Assembly (NCBI GenBank): GCA_016206945.1
Contig: JACQQP010000175.1
Coordinates: 1 to 16,232, forward strand
Source: Candidatus Omnitrophota bacterium
GTDB lineage: Bacteria > Omnitrophota > Omnitrophia > Omnitrophales > Danuiimicrobiaceae
Length of the DNA: 16,232 nucleotides
Direction of reading: 5' to 3'
Shown: positions 1 through 7,235 of the stretch, piece by piece
Numbering within the stretch: the stretch's first letter is position 1
Layout of the letters: each line of letters begins with the position of its first letter
Notes under the pieces: model-generated
What the model saw: only the letters and a program-made list of their open reading frames with translations
What the model was told of the DNA's origin: nothing
Databases searched by the model: none
Position numbers and translations under genes: made by a program

Positions 1-5
1 CCCTC

Positions 6-43
6 ACCCCCAGCCCCGCACAATTCCTGCGGGGCGTGGGGGT
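6..43. repeat. GC-rich hairpin at the left edge, possible terminator of an upstream gene
   Basis: Bases 6-20 pair with 28-43 to give a 15-bp stem with one bulged base (G36) and a 7-nt loop at 21-27. The stem is almost entirely G:C. The downstream sequence is T-rich but interrupted, so a Rho-independent terminator is possible but not typical. It could equally be a dispersed palindromic repeat. The gene it would serve lies outside the window. Confidence 0.5.
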
Positions 44-60
44 TACCTTAATTTAATGTA

Positions 61-157
61 ACCCTGACGCGCCTTGAGCGAAACATGACCAAGGCGCTAA
101 GGGTGACCCCTCGGGAACAGATTAAAAAAACTCCCCGAGGTGTCAGATATTTAGCGC
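61..157 (+). promoter_or_regulatory. priA leader with two mutually exclusive hairpin arrangements
   Basis: Hairpin A pairs 61-65 with 100-104 and 69-75 with 91-97 (loop 76-90, small internal loop). Hairpin B pairs 104-115 with 134-145, with one mismatch. The bases GCGCTAA at 94-100 are also exactly complementary to TTAGCGC at 151-157. This alternative extends hairpin B to 94-157 and destroys the base of hairpin A. The 151-157 arm abuts the priA ribosome-binding site (GAGGA, 158-162), so the two folds would differ in exposure of that site. The pairings are seen directly; a regulatory role is inference. No convincing sigma70 promoter was found in 1-167, and no ORF here is credible. Confidence 0.35.
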
Positions 158-167
158 GAGGAAAGTC

Positions 168-2177
168 ATGATGTTGGCTCAAGAGGAAAAAACTGAACTG
201 GTAGATGTAGCGATACCGCTCCCCATAGAGGACCCTTACACTTATCGATTGCCGCAAAGTTTAGTAGGAAGCGTTCAAGTTGGTTGCCGCGTTCGGGTTC
301 CCTTTCGCAACCGCACCATTATTGGATATGTCGTCGCATTAGATGTGCAGCGATCCGTTGAACATCCAAAGGAAATAATGGAAGTAATCGATTCTGAACC
401 GCTATTGACGGATCATCTTTTGAGGCTTACGAAATGGGTGAGTGAGACCTATTTTTCAAGCTGGGGTGAAGCGATTTCCAATGTCATTCCAAGAGTTTTG
501 AAGGCAGCGCTCGAACCACAACCAAAGCAAAAGACAACCACGGAAGAACCAAACCTGGTTCATTTAAATGAAGAGCAGGAACAAGCATTGACTCGAATAA
601 GGTCATGTATTGAAGAAAACCGTTATAAAGAGTTTTTTATTTTTGGTGTCACCGGCGGAGGGAAAAGCGAACTCTATATCCGCGCCATCAAAGAGGTATT
701 AAAACGCGGAAAGAGCGTCATTTGTCTCGTCCCCGAAATTGCTTTGACGGAGCAGCTGAAACTTTTCTTCGTCCAGCACTTTCACGATCAGCTAGAAATA
801 CTTCATAGCAAGTTGAGTCTCAAGGAGCGTTCAGAAGCTTGGCATCGAATCCGTAGCGGAGAAAAAAAGGTGATCCTGGGAGCGCGATCTGCCGTATTTG
901 CACCTGTTTCGAACCTGGGTTTAATCATCATGGACGAGGAGCAAGAAGGAGGCTACAAGCAGGATCAAACCCCTCGTTATCACGCCAGGGAAGTAGCTCG
1001 GTGGCGGGCGAGTGACTTAGGTGCTCTCTTCATCATGGGAACTGCGACGCCGACACTTGAAACGATGTATCGGACTTCGACCCACGAGACCGAGAAACTG
1101 GTTCTTTCCAAGCGGGTTGACGGTAAACCGATGCCCCAAGTAAAGATCATTGATTTAAAAGAAACTGCCGAAATCAACAGGCGCTCTGTGATTATTTCAC
1201 CTTCCCTCAAGAAAGCCATAGAAGAAACTTTAAACGCAAAGAGGGCTGTCCTCCTCATGCTTAATCGTCGCGGTTTCTCGACTCATGTACGCTGCTTTCA
1301 ATGTGGGGAGGTCCTTTTTTGCCAGCATTGTGCCGTTGCCTTGACCTTCCATCAGGAGGAACAAGAAGTGCTTTGCCATTATTGTAACTTTCACATGACC
1401 ATCCCAACGCTTTGCACTCAGTGCAAACATCCACTTTTTAGATACAGCGGCGTCGGCACAGAAAAAGTGGAAAGCGAGGTAGCCCGGATTTTTCCCAAAG
1501 CGCGTGTGGCAAGGCTGGATACAGACACAACACGAAAAAGGGGTTCGCACGAACGGATTTTGACTCAATTTCGTATGCAGGAAATCGACATTCTAGTGGG
1601 AACCCAAATGATCGCCAAAGGTTTTGACTTTCAACACGTCAACCTTGTGGGAATTGTAAATGCCGACACAGGGCTTTTGCTTCCAGACTTTCGATCCGCG
1701 GAAAGAACGTTTCAACTCCTCACACAAATGGCGGGTCGCACGGGCCGGGGCAGCGAACCAGGGACCGTTTTCATTCAAACGTATTCGCCGAATCACTATT
1801 CCATTCAATATGCATCGGAACATGATTACGCTGGTTTTTTCAACGACGAGATTGAAAGACGGCGGACCCTTAGATATCCGCCCTTCACAAGGTTGATCAA
1901 TCTTATTTTTCGTGGGAAAAAAGACCAGAAGGTCCGTGAACAGGCGTCTCAATTCCGAAAAGCCCTCGAAGATGGGCTCCGAGGAGGAGACATTGAACTC
2001 CTTGGGCCTGCACCGCTGCCGCTTTACCGCTTGCGGGGACATTATCGCTGGCACTTGATGATTCGAGGGCTCAATACAGAACCGATGCGGACAGCGCTTC
2101 AAGCTGCCTTAGGAAGTTACAAGCGCAAAACAGGCGTGTATCTTGCTATTGACGTGGATCCTCTAACCATTTTGTAA
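168..2177 (+). CDS. priA: Primosomal protein N' (replication restart helicase PriA)
   Basis: PriA is a superfamily 2 3'-5' DNA helicase that recognises stalled or repaired forks and loads the replicative helicase. The 669-aa protein has a full-length layout: an N-terminal DNA-binding part (about 10-115), then the helicase core with Walker A GVTGGGKSE (160-168), Walker B DEEQ (256-259) and GTATPT (291-296). Eight cysteines in four CxxC pairs (376/379, 385/388, 403/406, 416/419) form the binuclear zinc site. Helicase motif VI is MAGRTGRG (521-528). Two conserved positions differ from the forms I know: Walker A usually reads GVTGSGKTE and Walker B DEEH. Both substitutions look tolerable. The start at 168 follows GAGGA at 158-162; a second ATG at 171 is equally possible. 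First gene of a group with def and fmt, a frequent bacterial neighbourhood. Confidence 0.97.
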   Translation: MMLAQEEKTELVDVAIPLPIEDPYTYRLPQSLVGSVQVGCRVRVPFRNRTIIGYVVALDVQRSVEHPKEIMEVIDSEPLLTDHLLRLTKWVSETYFSSWGEAISNVIPRVLKAALEPQPKQKTTTEEPNLVHLNEEQEQALTRIRSCIEENRYKEFFIFGVTGGGKSELYIRAIKEVLKRGKSVICLVPEIALTEQLKLFFVQHFHDQLEILHSKLSLKERSEAWHRIRSGEKKVILGARSAVFAPVSNLGLIIMDEEQEGGYKQDQTPRYHAREVARWRASDLGALFIMGTATPTLETMYRTSTHETEKLVLSKRVDGKPMPQVKIIDLKETAEINRRSVIISPSLKKAIEETLNAKRAVLLMLNRRGFSTHVRCFQCGEVLFCQHCAVALTFHQEEQEVLCHYCNFHMTIPTLCTQCKHPLFRYSGVGTEKVESEVARIFPKARVARLDTDTTRKRGSHERILTQFRMQEIDILVGTQMIAKGFDFQHVNLVGIVNADTGLLLPDFRSAERTFQLLTQMAGRTGRGSEPGTVFIQTYSPNHYSIQYASEHDYAGFFNDEIERRRTLRYPPFTRLINLIFRGKKDQKVREQASQFRKALEDGLRGGDIELLGPAPLPLYRLRGHYRWHLMIRGLNTEPMRTALQAALGSYKRKTGVYLAIDVDPLTIL

Positions 2178-2178
2178 T
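2149..2178 (+). promoter_or_regulatory. Putative sigma70-type promoter for def-fmt
   Basis: TTGACG (2149-2154) and TGTAAT (2173-2178) are separated by 18 bp, each matching the consensus at five of six positions. The -10 box overlaps the priA stop codon. Transcription would start near 2185 and give a leader of about 20 nt containing the def ribosome-binding site. The placement fits a secondary promoter at the priA/def junction. Found by inspection only. Confidence 0.45.
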
Positions 2179-2205
2179 AACCTACGGGTTCAAGCGAGGT
2201 TTGAG

Positions 2206-2700
2206 ATGGCGGTTCTTAAAGTGGTCGAATATCCGGATGCCCTGTTGTCTAAGAAAGCAAAGTTAATCGAAAAAATTACTCTGAAAGAACTCCGTTTGAT
2301 TGAAGACATGATTGAGACGATGTTTAAAAAAGAGGGGGTTGGAATCGCTGCACCGCAAGTCGGAGTCTCAAAGCGAATTATTGTCATTTCGCCAAATGCT
2401 CGCCGCGGGGAAGAACGCGTTTTGATTAATCCTGAAATATTGGAATCTTCCGAAGAGAATGGAATGGTTTCCGAGGAGGGTTGTTTGAGCCTGCCTGGCA
2501 TCTCCTGTGAGGTGGCTCGCGCCAAGAAGGTTAAATATCAAGCGGTCGATTTGAACGGAGTGAAACGAGTCGAGGTTGCGCACGATTTCCCAGCGAGGGT
2601 CCTTCAGCATGAAATCGATCATTTGAACGGCCGCTTGATCGTCGACCGCATTGACTTTAACCGTCGACAGGCCCTGCTTGCTTCCTACCGGCGTCTTTAA
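2206..2700 (+). CDS. def: Peptide deformylase
   Basis: Removes the formyl group from the N-terminal formyl-methionine of nascent proteins; a ferrous-iron type metalloenzyme acting at the ribosome exit. All three family motifs are present in the 164-aa protein: GVGIAAPQVG (44-53), EGCLSLPG (91-98) with metal ligand Cys93, and QHEIDHLNG (134-142) with ligands His135 and His139 and catalytic Glu136. Length is normal for a bacterial deformylase. The start has GAGGT at 2196-2200, 5 nt upstream. It lies 28 bp after priA and 8 bp before fmt; fmt adds the formyl group that this enzyme removes, so the two form a functional pair. No motif residue is missing. Confidence 0.97.
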   Translation: MAVLKVVEYPDALLSKKAKLIEKITLKELRLIEDMIETMFKKEGVGIAAPQVGVSKRIIVISPNARRGEERVLINPEILESSEENGMVSEEGCLSLPGISCEVARAKKVKYQAVDLNGVKRVEVAHDFPARVLQHEIDHLNGRLIVDRIDFNRRQALLASYRRL

Positions 2701-2708
2701 CTTGCAAG

Positions 2709-3650
2709 ATGAAAATCATATTTTTTGGTTCTTCTGACTTTTCAATTCCTGTCTTGGATGGTTTGCTCAATGCCGGTCATTTCATTGCAAAAATCATCAC
2801 AACACCCGATAAGAAAAGAGGGAGGGGCCAGAAGCTTTCAGCTTCCGTCGTAAAAGAATATGCTTTGAAACATCATATCCCGGTTCTTGCTCCCGAAAAG
2901 CTTTCCCTTCCGCCGGTAGCAACCGAAATTCAAGAATTGAAACCTGACTTCATCGTGATTGCCTCTTACGGCAAACTCGTTCCAAGTTCCATTTTCACAG
3001 CCGCTCGGATTGTATCGCTCAATGTCCACCCGTCGCTTTTGCCTCAAAACCGAGGCGCCTCGCCCATCCAACAAGCCCTCTTAGATGGATCCAAAAAAAC
3101 AGGCGTGAGCATTGCGGAAATAACGGCTCAACTCGATGCAGGTGATTTATTTGGCCAGGTCGAGACTGAAATTGGTGAAAATGAAAATGCCCTCGAGTTA
3201 AGCAAGCGCCTATCAGTAATGGGTACAAAACTTCTGGTTGAAGTGATGGATCAATTGACAACAGGGAATGCGAGAAGGTTACCACAAGATGAATCAAAAG
3301 CGACCTATGCGAAAAAAATTGATCGCGACTCCGGTCACATCAATTGGGCTCAACCTGCCGTTGTGATCCATAACCAAGTACGCGCATATTATCCTTGGCC
3401 TTCTGCATTTACTTTTTTGCGCGGGAAACGTGTTAAAATTGTGGAAACCCGCTTGTCAAAGTCTGCGGTCGATAAAAACAAGCCCGGCACCATAACAGAC
3501 TTAAAACCACACCAATCCATCGACATTCAAACACAAACGGGCCCAGTGGAGGTGGTGCGTTTGCAACTCGAGGCAAAACGCGAAATGAACGCCTTTGAAT
3601 TTGCAATAGGCCAAAGACTAAAGCGGGGAGATCGATTCGAGACGCCATGA
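2709..3650 (+). CDS. fmt: Methionyl-tRNA formyltransferase
   Basis: Transfers a formyl group from 10-formyl-tetrahydrofolate to initiator Met-tRNA. The 313-aa protein has the family's normal length and two-domain layout. The N-terminal formyltransferase fold (about 1-200) contains the conserved loop TTPDKKRGRG (31-40), which contacts the tRNA acceptor stem. The active-site segment NVHPSLLP (105-112) carries Asn105 and His107, and the LDAGD motif (142-146) supplies the catalytic Asp. The C-terminal part (about 203-313) is the tRNA-binding OB-fold-like domain. The usual basic-aromatic-RG stretch after SLLP reads QNRGASP here, a modest variation. No strong ribosome-binding site precedes the ATG, so coupling to def 8 bp upstream is likely. 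Its stop overlaps the next start (ATGA). Confidence 0.96.
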   Translation: MKIIFFGSSDFSIPVLDGLLNAGHFIAKIITTPDKKRGRGQKLSASVVKEYALKHHIPVLAPEKLSLPPVATEIQELKPDFIVIASYGKLVPSSIFTAARIVSLNVHPSLLPQNRGASPIQQALLDGSKKTGVSIAEITAQLDAGDLFGQVETEIGENENALELSKRLSVMGTKLLVEVMDQLTTGNARRLPQDESKATYAKKIDRDSGHINWAQPAVVIHNQVRAYYPWPSAFTFLRGKRVKIVETRLSKSAVDKNKPGTITDLKPHQSIDIQTQTGPVEVVRLQLEAKREMNAFEFAIGQRLKRGDRFETP

Positions 3651-4819
3651 TACGCATTTTACATTTAACCACGCATCTTAATATCGGCGGCATTACTTCT
3701 TATATCAAACTTCTCACTAAAGAGATGCGGAAATTATCCTATCAGCTTTATGTGGGTTCAAGCGGTGGCACACAGGAAAAAATGTTAGAAGAAGAAGGCA
3801 TCCGTTGTCTGAAGTTTAATATCCGTACCAAAAGCGAGTTGAGTCCAAAACTATATTTGGCAATCCCGCAGTTGATTCAGCTTGTCAAACAGGAAAAAAT
3901 TGACCTGATTCATGCCCATACGCGGGTCACTCAAGTCCTCGCGTGGTGGGTCCAACGATTCTCAAAGATTCCTTTCGTTTCAACGTGTCACGGCTTTTAC
4001 AAGCGCCGGCTGGGACGGAGGATTCTCCCGGCTTGGGGGAATCACGTCATTGCGATTAGCAAACCGGTAGAAGAGTCGCTGCTTAAAGATTTTCATGTGA
4101 GACGAACTGCGGTCAGCACCATTTTTAATGCGATTGATATCATTGATTTAATCAAACGCTATCGGGAAAAAAATCCTGAAGCGGTTCGCCAAGAGTTAAA
4201 CTTGCCGAAATCGAGTAGAGTCATCGGGATCGTTGCGCGAGTCGTAGAAGACAAAGGTCATGAGTACTTCCTAAGGGCGGCCGCCAAGCTCGTTTTAGAT
4301 TCATTTCCAAATGTAAAAATTCTAATCGTTGGCGAAGGGCCCTATTTAAAAAACACGAAAGAATTAGTCCGGCGGCTTCGTTTGGAAAAGTCGGTTTGCT
4401 TTCTAGGAAACATTAATGACATCACCTACGCCTTATCCGTGATTGATATTTTTGTCCTGCCTGCAATTTGGCGGGAAGGATTTGGGCTCTCGATCATTGA
4501 AGCAATGGCGGTTTCAAAGCCTGTCATTGTCACCAACATTTGGGCTTTGAACGAATTGGTTCATGACCGAGAAAACGGGCTTTTGGTGGAACCTAAAGAT
4601 GTGGACGATCTAGCAAATGCCATCCGAGAGTTATTAAGTGATCAGGATTTGTATTCAAAAGTTTCGCGCAACGGTTCTGAAATGGTAAGGCAAGAATTCT
4701 CGATCACCCAAATGGCAAATCGAGTGGATCGACTTTATCGGCAGATTTTATCCCAACCGGGGAATGCAGATAAATCACGCTTGACCAAAGACCTAAGAGA
4801 GAGTAATATCCAAACTTAA
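3647..4819 (+). CDS. Glycosyltransferase family 4 (GT-B fold), substrate unknown
   Basis: A retaining glycosyltransferase probably acting at the cytoplasmic face of the membrane in envelope, LPS or exopolysaccharide synthesis. The 390-aa protein has the GT4 pattern: an N-terminal acceptor domain with a glycine loop (LNIGGI, 11-16), HAHT (89-92) and STCHGF (112-117), then a C-terminal nucleotide-sugar domain starting near GIVARVVEDKGH (194-205), with LIVGEGP (226-232). The EX7E donor-phosphate motif is Glu277...Glu285 within EGFGLSIIE. No transmembrane segment or signal peptide is evident. The start overlaps the fmt stop (ATGA), so it is translationally coupled to fmt, which is functionally unrelated. 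Donor and acceptor cannot be deduced from sequence alone, so I give no symbol. The last 20 or so residues look like a variable tail and contain the promoter for gap. Confidence 0.88.
   Translation: MIRILHLTTHLNIGGITSYIKLLTKEMRKLSYQLYVGSSGGTQEKMLEEEGIRCLKFNIRTKSELSPKLYLAIPQLIQLVKQEKIDLIHAHTRVTQVLAWWVQRFSKIPFVSTCHGFYKRRLGRRILPAWGNHVIAISKPVEESLLKDFHVRRTAVSTIFNAIDIIDLIKRYREKNPEAVRQELNLPKSSRVIGIVARVVEDKGHEYFLRAAAKLVLDSFPNVKILIVGEGPYLKNTKELVRRLRLEKSVCFLGNINDITYALSVIDIFVLPAIWREGFGLSIIEAMAVSKPVIVTNIWALNELVHDRENGLLVEPKDVDDLANAIRELLSDQDLYSKVSRNGSEMVRQEFSITQMANRVDRLYRQILSQPGNADKSRLTKDLRESNIQT
4781..4809 (+). promoter_or_regulatory. Putative strong sigma70-type promoter for the gap operon
   Basis: TTGACC (4781-4786), a 17-bp spacer, then TAATAT (4804-4809): five of six and four of six matches to consensus at ideal spacing. 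It lies in the last codons of the glycosyltransferase gene. Transcription would start near 4816, giving a leader of roughly 54 nt with AGGAGG at 4853-4858 before gap. This is a logical place to begin a highly expressed glycolytic operon. By eye only. Confidence 0.55.
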
Positions 4820-4869
4820 ACTGCAACAAATTGATCGCCAGTTCCTTTCGCTAGGAGGATTCAATCACA

Positions 4870-5898
4870 ATGAAGGTGCGAGTGGGTATCAATGGGTTTG
4901 GCCGTATCGGGAGAAATATTTTCCGTGCGGGCTTTAAAAATAAAAATATTGAATTCATTGCCATTAATGACCTTCCTACAGATACCAAAATCCTCGCTCA
5001 TCTCCTAAAGTATGACTCTACCTTCGGCATTTTGGACGCCACGGTCCAAGAAAAGGAAGGAGCTTTGATTGTCGATGGCAAAGCGATAAAAGTTCTGGCT
5101 TATAGGAGTCCCTCTGAGATTCCTTGGGCGCAACACGGTGTCGATATCGTGATCGAATCGACCGGGGTATTCACAGATGCTGAAAAGGCGAAGGGACATT
5201 TGCAGGGTGGTGCGAAAAAGGTAATCATTTCAGCGCCCGCCAAGGATGAAGACATCACGATGGTTATGGGGGTCAATCAGGACAAATACAACCCTGAAAA
5301 ACATCACGTCGTTTCCAACGCCTCCTGCACGACCAATTGTCTTGCGCCGTTGGCAAAAGTAATCCACGAAAACTTCGGAATCATTCACGGTCAGATGACC
5401 ACGATTCATTCTTACACGAACGACCAAAGAATATTAGATCTCGTCCATAAGGATTTAAGACGCGCGCGTTCTGCTGCCGTTTCGATCATACCGTCAACGA
5501 CGGGCGCTGCGAGGGCCATTGGCCTGGTTCTTCCGGAGTTGAATAAGAAACTCGATGGATTTGCCATGCGGGTACCTACACCCAACGTCTCAGTTGTAGA
5601 TTTGGTATGCGAAGTGCAAAAGGATACGACAACCGAAGACGTGAATACCATTTTCAAAAGGGAGGCGGTGGGAAGGCTGAAGGGAATTTTGGAATATTGC
5701 GATGAACCGCTTGTGTCCATTGATTTTAAGGGAAACCCTTCTTCATCCATTGTTGATGCCGCCCTGACAAAAGTAATCGATAAGAAATTGGTAAAAGCAG
5801 TTGCCTGGTACGACAACGAGTGGGGGTATTCGAACCGTTGTGTCGATTTAGCGGTTTATATGGGTCAGCGGCTGCCACAGGCGGCAAGCGTTAGCTAG
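4870..5898 (+). CDS. gap: Glyceraldehyde-3-phosphate dehydrogenase, type I, NAD-preferring
   Basis: Catalyses phosphorylating oxidation of glyceraldehyde-3-phosphate to 1,3-bisphosphoglycerate in cytoplasmic glycolysis. The 342-aa protein opens with the Rossmann motif GINGFGRIGR (6-15). Asp34 in NDL is the residue that normally favours NAD over NADP. The catalytic centre is SNASCTTNC (149-157) with Cys153, paired with His180. NEWGYSNR (316-323) closes the active site. After NDL the loop to LAHLLKYDS looks one residue longer (PTDTKI) than in the common bacterial forms I recall. The start has AGGAGG 11 nt upstream, a clean but slightly distant ribosome-binding site. First gene of a gap-pgk-tpiA series, 39 bp before pgk. 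Confidence 0.97.
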   Translation: MKVRVGINGFGRIGRNIFRAGFKNKNIEFIAINDLPTDTKILAHLLKYDSTFGILDATVQEKEGALIVDGKAIKVLAYRSPSEIPWAQHGVDIVIESTGVFTDAEKAKGHLQGGAKKVIISAPAKDEDITMVMGVNQDKYNPEKHHVVSNASCTTNCLAPLAKVIHENFGIIHGQMTTIHSYTNDQRILDLVHKDLRRARSAAVSIIPSTTGAARAIGLVLPELNKKLDGFAMRVPTPNVSVVDLVCEVQKDTTTEDVNTIFKREAVGRLKGILEYCDEPLVSIDFKGNPSSSIVDAALTKVIDKKLVKAVAWYDNEWGYSNRCVDLAVYMGQRLPQAASVS

Positions 5899-5937
5899 TC
5901 AATTCAAACTTCCACGCCATAAACGACTCCGCTCTTT

Positions 5938-7143
5938 ATGGACTGCCAATTGTTAAAAGAGCTTAAGATTCCAGGAAAGCGAGTGATCGTCCGCGTGGAC
6001 TTCAATGTCCCGATGGATGATAAGGGGCGCGTTAGTGACGAAACACGAATCGTCAAAACGCTTCCGACGATTCAGTTTTTGGTCAAACAGAAAACGCGCG
6101 TTATTCTCATATCGCATTTGGGTCGACCTAAAGGCAGAAAGGATTCTCAATTTAGTTTAAAACCTGTGGCCGAACACCTTTCAAAATTGCTCAAGCGGCC
6201 TGTAAAATTTATTCCTGATTGTATTGGGCCGCTTGCAAAGAAGGAAACGATGGGTTTAAAAAGTGGAGAGGTGGCCCTTCTCGAAAATTTAAGGTTTTAT
6301 CAAGAGGAGGAGAAAAACGACAGTAGGTTTTCGAAGGAGCTTGCCTCCTTGGCGGATCTTTATGTCAATGACGCCTTTGGTGCAGCGCATCGAGCGCACG
6401 CCTCCACGGTAGGAATCACACAGTTTTTGCCATCGGCTGCCGGACTTCTGCTTGCCAAAGAAATAGAATATTTTGACCGCATTCTCAGAAATCCCGAGCG
6501 GCCTTTTGCCGCTATTTTAGGCGGAGCCAAAGTGGTCGATAAAATTAAGGTCATCGAAAACTTGATAGCGAAAGTCGACTATCTTCTCATTGGCGGGGCG
6601 ATGGCTTATACGTTTTTAAAGGCTCGCGGTTATAAGATCGGCAATTCAAAATTTGATTTTGAAGGTTTCGAAACTGCCAAACAAATTCTGGAAAGAGTCA
6701 AGCAAAGTAGAGTTCAACTGATGTTACCTCAAGATCATATCGTAGCGGAAACGGTTACTGAAAATGCCAAAACAGATACTTCTGACATTGACATTGCGGA
6801 AGGTTGGATCGGTGTAGATATTGGGCCAAGAACTACAGAACGCTTCCGCACCGTATTGGCAGGGGCGAAAACAATTGTGTGGAACGGTCCTGTAGGCGTG
6901 TTTGAGATCAAACCGTTTTCTAACGGGACGCGGCACATTGCGGAATGTCTTGCTCAGTTAAAGGGAGCAACCACCGTTATTGGCGGTGGAGAAACCGCGG
7001 CTGCAGTAACGCAGTTAGGACTTGAAGATAAAATGTCTCATGTGTCTACGGGAGGCGGAGCATCCCTTGAGTACTTAGAGGGAAGAGTGCTTCCTGGAAT
7101 TGAAGCGCTATGTTCAACAACGGGGCAGAAAGTCTCAACATGA
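5938..7143 (+). CDS. pgk: Phosphoglycerate kinase
   Basis: Transfers phosphate from 1,3-bisphosphoglycerate to ADP, the first ATP-yielding step of glycolysis. The 401-aa protein has both lobes of the PGK fold. The N-terminal lobe shows RVDFNVP (19-25), HLGRP (60-64), ENLRFYQEEE (116-125) and NDAFGAAHRAHAS (144-156). The C-terminal nucleotide-binding lobe shows GGAKVVDKI (195-203), WNGPVGVFE (315-323), GGGET (349-353) and STGGGAS (370-376). Length is normal. The start at 5938 fits the family's usual N-terminal length, but no Shine-Dalgarno-like sequence is visible in the 39-bp spacer from gap (the preceding bases are CTCCGCTCTTT). Initiation may depend on ribosomes coming from gap. The stop codon overlaps the outer end of the cloverleaf repeat that follows. 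Confidence 0.97.
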   Translation: MDCQLLKELKIPGKRVIVRVDFNVPMDDKGRVSDETRIVKTLPTIQFLVKQKTRVILISHLGRPKGRKDSQFSLKPVAEHLSKLLKRPVKFIPDCIGPLAKKETMGLKSGEVALLENLRFYQEEEKNDSRFSKELASLADLYVNDAFGAAHRAHASTVGITQFLPSAAGLLLAKEIEYFDRILRNPERPFAAILGGAKVVDKIKVIENLIAKVDYLLIGGAMAYTFLKARGYKIGNSKFDFEGFETAKQILERVKQSRVQLMLPQDHIVAETVTENAKTDTSDIDIAEGWIGVDIGPRTTERFRTVLAGAKTIVWNGPVGVFEIKPFSNGTRHIAECLAQLKGATTVIGGGETAAAVTQLGLEDKMSHVSTGGGASLEYLEGRVLPGIEALCSTTGQKVST

Positions 7144-7234
7144 TCCCACCACCTGCCTTTCCGCCGAAGGCGGATTATTTACATCTCAAGAATCAAATAA
7201 TCGGCCCTATGGGCCAAAGGCAGGTGGTTGGGAT
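7143..7234. repeat. Cloverleaf palindrome (four-way junction) in the pgk-tpiA spacer
   Basis: The outer arms 7143-7160 and 7216-7234 form an 18-bp stem with a single bulged base (T7228). Three hairpins sit back to back inside: 7161-7165/7169-7173 (5 bp, loop GAA), 7174-7180/7195-7201 (7 bp, 14-nt loop) and 7203-7207/7211-7215 (5 bp, loop TAT). Only C7202 and the bulge lie outside stems and loops. A 9-bp direct repeat, ATGATCCCA, occurs at 7140-7148 and 7233-7241 and could be a target duplication. The pattern fits a small non-autonomous mobile or REP-like repeat, but no transposase lies in the window. Confidence 0.7.
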
Positions 7235-7235
7235 G

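Noticed and set aside
48..257. 69-codon minus-strand open frame over the priA leader
   Set aside because: It overlaps the structured leader and the priA start, and shows no family features.
1593..2102. 169-codon minus-strand open frame
   Set aside because: It lies entirely antisense to well-conserved priA helicase motifs, has no recognisable domain and no plausible start context.
7143..7234. tRNA or tRNA-like gene suggested by the cloverleaf
   Set aside because: The arms do not fit a tRNA: the closing stem is 18 bp, two arms have 3-nt loops, and there is no T-loop consensus or CCA-end context.
7143..7234. Integron attC site (folded recombination site with extrahelical bases)
   Set aside because: GTTGGGA near the right end approaches the GTTRRRY core, but the left arm lacks the matching AAC-containing core, the stem architecture differs, and there is no integrase or cassette gene.
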